Shown: positions 30,401 through 44,425 of the stretch, one piece after another
How positions within the stretch are numbered: the stretch's first letter is position 1
Layout of the letters: each line of letters begins with the position of its first letter
DNA from: Sthenelais limicola
Taxonomy: Eukaryota; Annelida; Polychaeta; Phyllodocida; Sigalionidae
DNA length: 64,000 nt
NCBI GenBank assembly: GCA_942159475.1
Contig: OW804096.1
Coordinates: 139,551,442 to 139,615,441 of the forward strand
Direction of reading: 5' to 3'
Translations under genes and position numbers: made by a program
Notes under the pieces: generated by a model
What the model was told of the DNA's origin: nothing
The model's input: the letters and a program-made list of their open reading frames with translations, nothing else
Database searches by the model: none

Positions 30401-33400
30401 CCCGGGGGAGGAAAGAAACACGGTAAGTCCCCTGCTAACCCAGGGTGTACACACAGGAAGTGGTATAGTTTTAGTCTTTGGTCTAGTATCCAATTTCCAA
30501 TTCACCATATAGTGCTATTATAGACTAAAGGCAGTACTTCACTAGTGGGATATGATGTGTGATATATCACCTGCGACAACAATGTGGTGTGATAATTCTG
30601 ATGATTATGTGGGGTCTCCACTGGCTGCAGTAAGCCCTGTGGTAGGCCTAAGCTCTGCGGCAAGCCTTGCGATGGTGCTGTGTTGGTGAGGAGTGGCGGG
30701 GTCCTGCCTACATCGTTCACTGGCCATGTGGGCAAGGACCTCGTCATTCCTCTCCACCTACAAAACCAGCACAAACCATTGCAAGGCTTACCGCAGAGCT
30801 TACCACAGCCAGTGGACACCACCCTTTATTGTTGCATTGTATATATCACACATTACATGGCAGCAGTGGTGTACTGCCATAATGCTCCCAATTATATATG
30901 ATAGCACATACTGTGTCGAGATGTGCCCTCTCTCCCTCTTTGTCTCCCTGTACCCATGCTATCAGCGTTCTCTATTTCTCTTGTTGTTGCACTATATTAT
31001 AATCTCCTCTCTCATTCTCTCTCATGCCTCTTCTCTCTCCTCTCCCTCTCTCTCTCTCTCTCTCTTCTCTCTCTCCCGTCCCTCTCTATCTTTCTCTCTC
31101 CCTCTTTCTCTCTCCCCTCTCTCTCCCTCCCTATCTTTCTCTCTCACTCTCATTCTCTCTCTCTTTCTTCTTCTTCTTCTTCTTCTTCTTCTTTTTCTTC
31201 TTCTGTCTTATTCTCGAGATCTCTTTCTCCTCTGGTTCTTCTCATTCAGGTAAACATTGGTCATTTCTTCATGGTTTGATTTCCATGGAATCTCCCTACA
31301 GCCCAATTAGTTCCTACTTATAAGCACTTGCAGGAATTGACATTGAGGTAGTGACATTAAGCCGGAGGACAGGAGAATCACCCTAAGCTAACCTAATCAT
31401 TAGATCCTGATATCATTAGTTTCACCTACTTCACCACTTAATCATTCTGCTCCCATCCTCTCATACCCTCAACAATTCCAACCATCACTCATAATATTTT
31501 CACCATCTCATTATCATTTACACTACTAAAAGGGAAGGTCAAGCTAAACCTGGTAATATCCCCCATTCTAGATTAAGTTGACATTTACAAATAGATGGTC
31601 TCTGTAAAGGACTTTTTTTGTTTTGTTTTGACAAAACAAGGTTATAATAAATCAGATAAATATTCATTTGACTATAAATATATAATTTAGACTGAAGAAA
31701 ATAATAACATTTATTCATTTGTAGTCACTGACTATTTATCAAATTTATACAATCACCAACTGAAATGGAACTGAAACTGAAACCATTTACCAAGCCTTTA
31801 ATAATCCCCAAAGCTCCTGGCAGTTCCATTCCTGTTAAATCCACTATAGTCTTCATGGAACTGGTTTAGGACTGGCAGGGTGAACTAAGTCTTAGGGTCT
31901 AAGCTTTGGTTCAGGAAAAATGTTAATCATACTAATTATTTCTCTCCTGTCATAGATCTGATATATACTCTTGAAACCAAGAAAAGAAGGGTTTTTAAAC
32001 AGATTTCACTAAAAACCTAATATTATGTTCATGCACCTTCAGCATTAGTAGGGTCAGATTTCCAGAAAATGCACAATCTACAGTTCTACACATCTCTCAA
32101 ATTCTACTAAATTAGAGTGAAAATTGATAAATACTAGGTATATCTGAGTGTATTCTGTATTGTATTCCTTCAATAAACCTGTCTGGTTATATTGAAGTGT
32201 ATTCTGAACATGATCTTTTACTTAAATGTGGGTTATTTGAGAGGATTGGTGAAGGTTAATTGTACATTTTCCATGACCCATTACATGTTGGTCGCAAGAT
32301 GAAGACGAAGAGGATGCTCATACTAAACCACATCTGTTAATACCTATACCTAATTATTGGAATGTAGACCCACTTCCCATTATTCATATGGATATTTGTT
32401 ATGTTACAGTTCGCTTTACCTGTCTCTAAAAACCAACAAGTATTTGCCTGTAACACATCACATATTAGCAACAGGTGATTCATACAATTAAAAGAGGTTG
32501 GCCTCGGTCTATTCACCCGATTGCTCCACATCAACATAACCATCTCAGTGGATAGCAGACCTGGCGCTTGGTCTAACTTTTAATCAATTTCTCTGATTAT
32601 TTATTTCTCTTTTTTTCAGGATGAAGTGTACAGTGATGGAAGCATCTATAGCCAGATGCCTGATGTACAGAAATTCTCCATGATGGAGTTTGCCATGCTG
32701 CATTTCCGCCAGTCACCCTTCAGGTAGGCACTCAAATTCAATAGGGGAGTTGCATAGCCGCCATTTTGAATCCTTATTCGCATGGAATTATGGGATTAAT
32801 GATACACTATAAAATCTATAGAAAACATGCCATGTCCAGCATGAACTATTTATTAACGCTCTAGTGTCAATATCCATGCGTTATACATGTTTCCATGACA
32901 TAAGTCCCCATCTTTCCCATCATGAATTTGGTTTTCATCGATGGTTAACTATACAAGCTTGTCTTTAAAAAACGAAATTTCAAAAAGAAAGTCACTAAAG
33001 AAAGTCAAGTAGAGTGCTACTGCCTCAACTGAGCAATCAAAGTTAGGCGCCAGGTTGATGTTCCTATATAATTATATATATTAAACACCATTATTAAACG
33101 CTTTCAATTACATTGAATTTGAACCATTGTCCTTACTGATGAACTTAATTCACCTGATTTGATTCTGGAACCTGAGAACGTCATGATGTAAACATGCCTG
33201 AATAAATATTCTTGTTAAAATATAAATGAAATCGCTGTTTGGATCTACTTCTATGAAATATATCACATAATGTTTATCATATCGTAATACTTTCTACAAA
33301 GTGCCTCCATGTATAGGGATCTAGGTAAACATCAATGTCCCTAACTATGTACCAAGGTTTGTGTCTGGCTTCAGATGGTAGAGGCATTATTTCTTTTCTG

Positions 33401-36400
33401 CCCTTTGGCGACATCTGGTGGAAAAAGGAATAATGACTGCCTCATGGTGGTTCCCACTGCTTGGTAGTAAAGGATGCATTCCACCAATCAGTCTTACTCT
33501 TATGTCTTGATCGGGTTTTACATTCCACCAATCAGTCTTACTCTTATGTCTTGATCGGGTTTTACAATTTCGACAATTTTCAGAAAAGGATGCCAGCCTC
33601 TCCTTGAGGAGGCCTTCCTGGGGGATCCTTGTTTTAATATCTACTATGTGGTAGCAAGATATCGGGATGCATAAAGTCTGTCCGATTCAAAGTAAACAAT
33701 CAATAATTTAGTCCCCACCCTGCTCATTTCCCTACATATCTATGAGCCTGGCCCCAAGTATAAAAACCCTATAAATACTCACTAACTATACTATACAACT
33801 AAATGTGTCACCTTATTTGTCAGACTTCTTTAGCATATTACATGCATAACTTTTTATCGATGTATCAATCTTACAATAAGGATTTACATGCCTTCTATAA
33901 TGGCTTGTTAATAGAATCTTATTATTCTTGTGAAAGGTATTCGTCAAAGTCACTTAGATAAGTGGTCTTGAGATACTGTCTAAATTGGACTCTTGTCTTT
34001 GTAACTTGAATGTTATCTGGAAGATTATTCCATAAATTTGTTAACACATAAACATATGACTTCTTGAAGAATCATTTTTTGGCTGGGGCACTACCAGCTT
34101 AATATATATATCAGCCTGAATGAAATTAAAAAAGAAAAACTGGTGGAAAACCCGAAAGTAGAGACCAATCAGATGGATGCAATGAATGTCCAAATATTCA
34201 CAGTTTGGGCAAACCTTTTGTCTTTTTATTTTATTCATTTAGGGCCAATATAATATTTATAGTTATATCAAAACTGGAAAATGTATCATATCCACCATGG
34301 ATGTCTTCAGATGTTGCCTACATTTAAAATGAGATCATAATAACACTGAAATACAGGATTCTACTATAACAGTTAAGACTTATCAAATCAAACTTAAGAC
34401 AGAAACTATCAATAATATACTACTGTTCCAGATACCAAATTACTCAATGAAATATATTCCTCAGTATCACACACAAATCAGTGTCTTGCCTATTTATAAC
34501 TGAATCCATATCCACTTTCAAACTGTTACAATTTTACTAACTAACTAAAAAGTTTACATGATGTTCCAATATCAGTCTTACATGGAGTGTCCAATATAAT
34601 ATATTTAGAATTTGTCAAACAATATTAACAGGCTTTAAACTACTTACTGGCTGTACTGTTCTAGTGAGATTACCCCAATATTTTCTTTATTTTTTTTTTA
34701 TTTTTGAAGTTTACTTTTCAATAATACATTAACACAAATAAAAGTGATATATTTGAGTCCACATTACAATATTTTCTGTTCTACTAAAGGCCTTTTAGAC
34801 AAACACAAATTTAGTGCCAGGTATAAGTTTACAACGGGTTCATCAGTCTCTTCCATAGCTTATCATTTTCGCCGATCTTTATCTTTAGGAATCTAACAAT
34901 CCCATCAAAATTCGTTTTCCCATAACATTGAAAACGGTTGGAGTGTAAGAGGAAATCTGATTGGTGGAACCGGCCCTTAACTGTTTGTGTGTGAAGTTAT
35001 TGTCCACCTTTGTGGAGGGACAGCATGGGTCAGATTTTCAGAAAATGCACAATGTACAGTTCTACACATCTCTCAAATTCTGCTAAATTAGAGTGAAGAT
35101 TGATAAATATTGAGTATATCTGAGTATATTCTGTATTGTATTCATTCAATAAATCTGTCTGGTTATGTTGAACTGTATTTTGAACCTGATTTTTGTCTTA
35201 AATTTGGGTTATTTGAGAGGATAGGTGAAGACCAATTGTACGTTTTCTGAAGATCTGACCCACATTCACCCCTAACCTGTTCACACATGTGGGGAGGAAG
35301 AATGCTATTTTGTCACTCAGTCCTGCAGTTTAAAAAGTTAATAAATAAAGATTAAGACCCTGTACCGACACAGCCGATTTCCCCCCCGATTTTCCACTCG
35401 ATTGCACCCCGATGGCACCCCGATTTGGGTCTCCTGATGAATCTGGGGATTTCATTTCCAATCCGGGTTGATGTTATTTCAAAAACATAAACCAGGATTT
35501 GAAATGAAACCATAGTCATTCATTTGGAGACCCAAACCGGGGGGCCATCGGGGGCCAAATCGGCTGTGTGTGGGCAGGGTTTAATACAATGGTTTAACTC
35601 ACCATGTAAACTACATTTGATCGATACCACATCTGGAATAAACAATTTTATCCCAAATCCTGGCGTCATTTTGAATCATAGCTGAATAAGATGTGAAGAT
35701 TGGAAACCATTTACCTTTTACTTTGTCTTCATATTGAGAAAACCTTATCTTTATTTTTCTGAAAAACCACAAAATCTTGTACCAAGAACAAGATGACAAT
35801 ACCATACTGCACAGCCAGAAGAGTGGCAAAATTGACTTAACCCTTCCTTATAAGAGGTATTAGGGGCTTGTTTTACTTATTTTGTGCATTTTATTTTTAT
35901 TTCCCTGAAGGTATGAGATGGTGAGGTCCCCAGAGACAGGCTCAATACATGGAACCTTCAAGATGATAAGTAGTATCAAGGCACGAACCATGCAAAGGGA
36001 ACAGTCAAAAAAAGGTGCTGCCACTTTTGTGATTATATTCTTAAAAAATATATAATTATTGGTCATGGGAAGAAGCAGAGAGATGGCCACTAGATTAAAT
36101 TAGATTTAGATTAAATTAGCATGAATTAGTGGGGGTTAAGAGCTGCATGGAGTATCAAGTGCTGAGAAATAGGATTACTTTTTTTTTTAAATAGTAGGAT
36201 TGCTGTAGATATTTATATTGAATATTTCTTTGTTTTATAATTTAAGATTGTATTTACCTTATATTTCACACCATCAATTTATTAAGTAATTTATTAAGTT
36301 TTATTTGATTATTCACATTATTTATTTAATTTTTTATATGTTTTATAATGTAATTAGATGATTAGATTGAGGTATTATTGCTCTGTTTTTATAATCATAC

Positions 36401-39400
36401 TCTCCAGCATATAAAATCCTATTCATCCGTTTAAAGATCTGTGTAAAAGATCTTTGGAAATAAACTTGGCAGAACATTTTTTAACCAAAGAAGCTATCAC
36501 CAGCGCCATAAAAATTACGATATTTCTCATTATGGTGTTCAGAACAACCCATGTTTTGCAATAGCAATCATCGAATTTGATTTTGAGCCTTTGAGATTTA
36601 AAACTTTCATTGAACATCAAGTTTTTAATAAAAATCACAATGAATATTTGAACTTTGAGTGCCTATCCATTGCATTTTTTTCTGATCGAAAGTTGCACAA
36701 ATAATATTGACTTTCGACCGTTTGATATTTAAAACTTTAAAATGTTAATAATTAAAATTCTTATTGAAAATCATGAAAATTATTTGAACCTTGAGTGCCT
36801 ACCCATTGCAGTAGGGGCACTGCATCGACGATTAGACTCACATGCTGAAAGTAAGTGCAGGCGAATGACAAATTAGTGAATGTTCACGACTATTCAGAGA
36901 ATGATTAAACTGTTCACAAGTTATGGGAGGAGAGAATGGGATGGGGGCGATTGGTGGAAGAACTGAATTCATACACACTATAGCATATACCAGGCATCCA
37001 CCTAGGCCTTTCTAGCTGGCTGTAGTTGCGATTTTCTGGCGATTTTTAACCAGCAGATTATACACTTTTATGCGAGTAATGTTCCTTTTGACCTGATTAC
37101 AAAATTTAGCAAAATTGCAAGAGGTATCGCCAAGTAGAAATCATATGATTTTGCCATAATTATTGCGTCGAACTTTAAGTTGAAATTAGTCATTATTTCT
37201 TTGGATATATATTGAAATGAAAAACACAATTACGCTCTGTTGGGGTTAATAGAAAGTAACAATAATCGCATCGATTGCTAGTACAGAAAGGCGTGGTGGA
37301 GAGGACCCTTAAGAAGAATGCACAGTAACATGGATTTTGTGGCACAAAAACAACAACGATTTCTAAGAAATCCGACACTAAATTCTTGCTTTATTTTCTG
37401 CATATTCATTTTTGTGCTTTACTTTTGTGTGTGCCTGCTCTCTGTGTTTTAAAAGAAAGCATAGCAATTCTTTAATGATTTTGAAAACTAAATAATAATT
37501 TCATTTTTACTTCATCTACCTGCTATGTCTAATACCTATGTAAAAGATATGAATTTTCTGTGCTATACAGTTTTAACTTTGTGAATTTTCTGCGCTATAC
37601 AGTTTTCACTTTGTACATTTGTTGTGCTATACAGTTTTTACTTTGGATGTTTCGAAGAAGTTTTGAGAACATTTGGGTAAACTATCTGTTAGAAAGTAGC
37701 ATGATTTGAGTAGCAGTGATTTAGATTCTTCTTGTAATCGAAATTAATTGGTTGCATCGTGAATTATAGTCAGGAGCAGACTGCAATAGTCAGTCCGTCC
37801 AGTGTGTGCTCTGTGCAAGTCTACTTGTACCACCTCTTCATCTATCTGACAAATAGAAATTGCTTCTTTGCCGTCGAATAAAATTGATAAAGGATCAAGT
37901 TATTGGTCAGATTTTCAGAAAATGTACAATTCAACTTCGCCAATCTTCTCAAATAACCGAAATTTTAGACGAAAATAAAGTTTAACAGTACAGTTCAGCC
38001 TAACCAAACACACTGCTAAAATCAATGCAATGGCAAATATACTCGAATTTACCTAGTATTGACCAAATTGCAGCCTAATTTAGCAGAATTGACTAAATGT
38101 ATACAGCTGGCAATTGTATATTTTCTGAAAATCTGACCCTTATACGCATGTTAGTTTACAAATGGATGTTTAAGAGAGCATTGTCAGTGTAAATCTCTAC
38201 ATTTTACCACCTGTCAGGTGTTATATAAGGTTAATTTCTAGGAATATTGACTAATTTCTAGGAATATTGACTGTCTAAATGAAGTGAATGCTTTGTCTTC
38301 AGGTGGCCACGACTGGACATGGAAGGAACAGGCTGACATGATAAAGTGGACAAAGGTAGGCAACTATATATTTATTTCACACTTGATATGCTCAGCCCAT
38401 AGAGATAAAATGTGATGTGTCTCAGGAAAATGAGTCATAAGTCGCAAAAAATAGATTTTGAGATACCATTATATTTGAAAAGAGGAGATCAAGGTGATTC
38501 CAATGATAGTAAACATTGAGGGCATTAAATTAAATAAGTATTTCTATATTTCAAGTTTGATATTTTTATTTTTGTAAAAAAAAGTTGAAGTTTTCAATAT
38601 TGTTGGGTGAACAATACTGGTAAAGTAGGTACATGTACTCCATATAGGATGATCTTAGAAATGCATGAGTACATTCAATACACTATCCTGAAATTTGGTC
38701 CATGTATTCATAAGACTAGATACTCCAAAAATGAAAACATTCCAAAAAGGAGATCTCATGACTAAATGACTTTTAAAAATATGAATTTTGTGACTTATGA
38801 CTCATTTTCCTAAAACACACCACAAATAGTCTCTGTATATTGTTTAACTGTTCAGTAACTGAAGCCATAGAGATAACATAGGTTCTGTATATTGTTTAAC
38901 TGGTCAGTAACTGAAGCATAGCTCTAGATAACATAGGCTCTGTATAATGTTTAACTGGTCAGTAACTGAAGCATAGAGATAACATAGGTTCTGTATATTG
39001 TTTAACTGGTCAGTAACTGAAGCATAGAGATAACATAGGCTCTGTATATTGTTTAACTGGTCAGTAACTGAAGCATAGAGATAACATAGGCACTGTATAT
39101 TGTTTAACTGGTCAGTAACTGAAGCATAGAGATAACATAGGCTCTGTATATTGTTTAACTGGTCAGTAACTGAAGCATAGAGATAACATAGGCTCTGTAT
39201 ATTGTTTAACTGGTCAGTAACTGAAGCATAGAGATAACATAGGCTCTGTATATTGTTTAACTGGTCAGTAACTGAAGCATAGAGATAACATAGGCTCTGT
39301 ATATTGTTTAGCTGGTCAGTAACTGAAGCATAGAGATAACATAGGCTCTGTACATTGTTTAACTGGTCAGTAACTGAAGCATAGAGATAACATAGGATCT

Positions 39401-42400
39401 GTACATTGTTTAGCTGGTCAGTAACTGAAGCATAGAGATAACATAGGCTCTGTATATTGTTTAGCTGGTCAGTAACTGAAGCATAGAGATAACATAGGCT
39501 CTGTATATTGTTTAGCTGGTCAGTAACTGAAGCATAGAGATAACATAGGCTCTGTATTGTTTAGCTGGTCAGTAACTTAAGCATAGAGATAACATAGGCT
39601 TTGTATATTGTTTAGCTGGTCAGTAACTGAAGCATAGAGATAACATAGGCTCTGTATGTTGTTTAGCTGGTCAGTAACTGAAGCATAGAGATAACATAGG
39701 CTCTGTATGTTGTTTAGCTGGTCAGTCACTGAAGCATAGAGATAACATAGGTTCTGTATATTGTTTAACTGGTCAGTAACTGAAGCATAGAGATAACATA
39801 GGCTCTGTATATTGTTTAACTGGTCAGTAACTGAAGCAATATTGCTCACAGGAAATACATAATCGACCTAGTATTTGGTACACCATGCGCATGCATGCTT
39901 TCTGATCTTCTGCAGTTCCGGCTCTTCTTTGGAGCTATGCTTTCTGAGAGAATCAAGCCTAAAGAAATAATTATTTAACCATTTATTCCTCAAACTTGCT
40001 GTTGATCATATTAATCTAAGATTAGTTTAGTGAGTGGGTTGAAACAAACACAGAATAACCCTTGGATTCTCGGCGTCGTAAATATTCACCCATGACGGTC
40101 ACGGGGCTACTGCCCCTTGACTTGTTTTATGACATCATGTCTAAAGGAAGAAGAGGGCACAAACACTAATAAACTTATCATACTCATTCTATGTGGGCAA
40201 GGGAAATGTAGAACTCATTTTAGACATTCTCTACGACAATCTCTATGAACACCGACTATACTTGTATTCCAGTAGCAGTGTTGAACAGGGAAATCATGAC
40301 TAATATATTGGTAATCGGATATGATAGCACTTTGTATTATGTTGTTTTCTTGAGAATTGTCACATGAATTTAATACCAATTCTGTATGACGATAGTAGAC
40401 AAATTTTTCCTCATTTAAATTAATCTTTGTGAATCCATATACCATCGACTATGTAATTATTATTATACGTAAATGTTAAGGCAACGCATGAAAGTTAGCT
40501 GCGTGGTTAGTTATGCATGTTTTCCTTCTCGGCCAATGAAGATATTTTTTTTTAAAAAATTCCAGTAGAGTGATACAACATGAAGCCAAAGGCTGCGTGT
40601 TGTATCACTGCAACTTCAAACTTGTTCTACATTTCCCGCCCGCTCCGAACTCAGTTCAATGAGTGGTTAGTGCTCACTGTTATTTTGGATTCAAACCTCC
40701 AACTATCGGTATCACATGCATCTCATTATGTCTCCACCAATCATAATCCAGTATTTGTATGTTTCCAGTCGCCCATTCAAGCGTCTCTGCTCAAGTTTGA
40801 GTCGCCACAGATGAACAAGGTGGCGCTGGAGTGTTTCATTGGTAGGCATTAATATACAGCTTTATCATTTTGTATATCTAATACATATATGTAAGGTCCT
40901 GGGTGGTAGGATCTGGTTGTGACCCACTGGATTGCAGCAGTCTAGATAGCTCAGTAGGTAGAGCTTTGGAACATAGATCCAAAGGTCTGGGGTTTTGTTC
41001 CTGTTTAGGCAAGGCTGTTTTTCGGTGGAGTCACCACACATATATAGAGAGAATTGAACGAACCACCAGTAATACAAAAATAATTGGAGATTTGTCTGTG
41101 TAAGTACAATGCCGTAGTCAGAGTGCTTATGTGGACAAATCAAGTCCAATAAGTTCCATTCTATATCAATATCAAATTTCATCAAAAACAGATATCACTT
41201 AAAAAGTATGATACAAGTATCAGAGACAGTCCAAGGACCCCTGACTCTGTCTATGCCTATGAACTTGTTGACGTGCTTTGCGGAGAGCCAAGGTAATTAT
41301 CTAAGTTGTTAATTTCATAGGTTGCCTACATAGAACTATGAAATAAACAACTTAAACAAGCCTTTAGATCTCCGCGAAGCGTGTCAACAAATCCATGTGC
41401 ATAGGCCTACAGTTTGGTGGTAATGTTAGAGCTATTGTTAGACAAACTCTACATTTTTATCATGTACGCATACAATAAAATATTTCATTGCACCCTACTT
41501 CTTGCACCTCTCAAGAGGGATGCGCGTGTAATAAATTTGTTCATGAGATATCAAATGAAATATATAGGACGTCTTTTAGCATTTTATCCATTAGACCAGG
41601 AAAACTTGATGAAAAATCGAGAACAAGGTTAAAATTTGCTCAGATTTAAGATGTAAACCCATATTGTCCATATGTGTGGGTAGAACCAGATAATTCAGTT
41701 TAGTTGTTGATTGTATTGTATTGCAGCCATAATGCGCTACATGGGTGATTATCCACTTGTTTATATTGTATTGCAGCCATAATGCGCTACATGGGTGATC
41801 ATCCACTTGTTTATATTGTATTGCAGCCATAATGCGCTACATGGGTGATTATCCACTTGATTATATTGTATTGCAGCCATAATGCGCTACATGGGTGATC
41901 ATCCACTTGTTTATATTGTATTGCAGCCATAATGCGCTACATGGGTGATTATCCACTTGATTATATTGTATTGCAGCCATAATGCGCTACATGGGTGATT
42001 ATCCACTTGTATTTACTGTATTGCAGCCATCATGCGCTACATGGGTGATTATCCACTTTTAGACGCGATTTGATCAGATTCTGGGAGGTATTTTCTTGCC
42101 TATAGACCACATTTGTATCGACGGAAGTCCCTGAAGTGTGGACTATAGAACGGCAGTGTTAAAACTCCATAGAGGGTGGCGCCACCTATAGTACCTGGCG
42201 GAGTTAAGTGGGTAAACATCCGGCGCACTTAATACCTATTTCGCAAGGCATATTTGATTAAAATGAATAATTGTACAGGTTGGTAAACCTTCTATTTTGG
42301 TATTAATAAGTTGATCTGATCAAATCGCGTCTAAAAGCATTATTACCCTCGGTTTGGTGGTTTGTTGTGCTCTGGGTGGTCATAGACACTCTCGGGCAAG

Positions 42401-44392
42401 CCCTCGAGTGTCTATGACCACCCAGAGCACAACAAACCACCAAACCTCGGGGTAATAATGCTATAGTATTTACTGTATTGCAGCCATAATGCGCTACATG
42501 GGTGATTATCCACTTGTACTTACTGTATTGCAGCCATAATGCGCTACATGGGTGATTATCCACTTGTATTTACTGTATTGCAGCCATAATGCGCTACATG
42601 GGTGATTATCCACTTGTATTTACTGTATTGCAGCCATAATGCGCTACATGGGTGATTATCCACTTGTACTTACTGTATTGCAGCCATAATGCGCTACATG
42701 GGTGATTATCCACTTGTATTTACTGTATTGCAGCCATAATGCGCTACATGGGTGATTATCCACTTGGCCGGGGTCAGAAGCCTATTGACTGTGTCTACAC
42801 CATCCTCAGGGTGAGTTATTTTACCTTTTTTTTTCATTTAAAGGGTTTTATTCCAACATACCTGCCATTTGGACTTTTACATAGTTAAGACACATCTTAC
42901 GTTGACCCTATTTTGTATTTAACCTGATTTCCGTTAAATTTGTTTTATTTGAGAAGATTTGTGATGGCCAATTGTACATTTTCTCTTATGTTGTGTCTTT
43001 CTTTGTCTATCAATATTGTCAGGTACGATTAACAACATTGACTATACATGAATATCAGATTATTAACCTGAATATATATATATATAATTAAAACATTGCT
43101 TATATCCCCTTCCTCTTCCCACTAGGCGTGCCACAACTTCCCCGAGCTGAGAGATGAAGTATACTGCCAGTTGGCCAAACAGACAACCTCAAACCGCAGC
43201 ACAAGACCGTGAGTCGAATTTTTGGGGAAAATAAATGTGATGTGTTTCAGGAAAATGAGTCACAAGTCGCAAAATATGGATTTTGAGATATCACCATATT
43301 TGAAAAGATGAGACCAACCTGATTCCAATGAATGTAAACATTAAGGACATCTAATAAGTACTTTTATCTTTTTAGTTTTAGTATTTTTATTTTTGAAAAA
43401 ATATTTTGCAATATTTCTGGGTGGATAAATACCAGTAAAGTAGCTAAGTATACTCAATGGGATGATCTAAGTAACGCACTGATATATTTAATAAACAGTT
43501 TTGAAATTTGGTAGATGTATCCATACAACCACAAGGACTAGACACTCTAAAAATGAAAATATTCCAACAAAGAGATCTTGTAAGTAAACGACTTTGAGAA
43601 ACACCAATTTTGCGACTATGACTCATTTTCTTGAAACTCATCAGAAATGTTTCTTGATACTGTAAACGTTTTTATTTTCGCGCGAATAAATTTTCGCACA
43701 CTAAGTACTTTGACACCTTTTCGCGCTGATTTAAATTCGCGCAGCAAAGAACTCTCAAACCTTGTTCATGCAATAATTATACCTTTCGCGCAGGATTTAT
43801 ATTCACGCACAAATGTGGGTGCGCGAAATTAGCGAAAATAAATACGGCGCGAACATTAATACGTTTACAGTAGTCAAACACTAGTAAAACAGCTAAATAT
43901 AGTGCTTAGGATAACCTCAGATATGCATGCATACCCATTATTATTTGTTTAACGATTTTCTTTATACTTGGTTTTCAGGACATTTGGTACATACATGTAT
44001 TCATACGATTTAATACGATTTAATAGTATGAATACATCGATTGATAATAGGGAGGTTCTGCGAGCAAACCTATCTCAATTACGTAACCGTATCCATATCT
44101 TTTTTGTGAATTACGTCGCATTTTTATATATAGAAAATAAATTACGAGATGAAACATTTTATTTGATATGTTACGTTACGTTTTTCCTGCCATGTTTTGC
44201 TGAACCTCTTCCTTTCTTTTCATATAAGTTTGTATAATATATCAGAGATACGGATACATGTACGCATATGTTAGACTTGCTGAAACTCCCTAATGTGCTA
44301 GATATCCTAAAGATCAGAACATCCCTACAAGGAGATCTGGTGAATAAAACACTTGGAAAAATAGCAATCTTTCGACTTCTGACTAACTTGTC

Positions 44393-44425
<33 letters not shown>

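Larger units (their letters stand above)
38366..40090 (+). repeat. Second copy of the 5.6-kb dispersed repeat, expanded
   Basis: Begins CTTGATATGCTCAGCCCATA and ends with the block TTCTCGGCGTCGTAAATATT. Compared with 5551-6004 it has gained a Fam-B element and a 51-bp tandem array, and lacks the LINE tail. Confidence 0.75.

Noticed and set aside
30667..31323. Several overlapping plus-strand frames of 70-186 codons
   Set aside because: They consist of the fold-back element and the CT/TTC microsatellite (Ser/Leu/Phe runs), not protein-like sequence.
38825..39849. Regular repeats resembling a CRISPR array, and a 90-codon minus frame within them
   Set aside because: Units are contiguous 51-mers without unique spacers, and the genome is eukaryotic. 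The frame exists only because 51 is a multiple of 3.
40925..41010. A functional tRNA gene
   Set aside because: The A box is good, but the B box is changed (GGTTTTGTTCC) and the anticodon arm does not fold properly. A SINE head fits better.
42337..42461. A microRNA precursor
   Set aside because: The stem is nearly perfect and long, with a tiny loop, as in transposon fold-backs. There is no sign of a conserved mature segment.
42303..42563. Minus-strand frame of 86 codons
   Set aside because: It is made of the hairpin and the antisense of the 50-bp units.
41715..42733. Tandem units as a chain of real micro-exons
   Set aside because: A unit exon (32 bases, phase 1 in, phase 0 out) cannot be followed by another copy in frame, and the donors (CTT|GTATTT) are poor.
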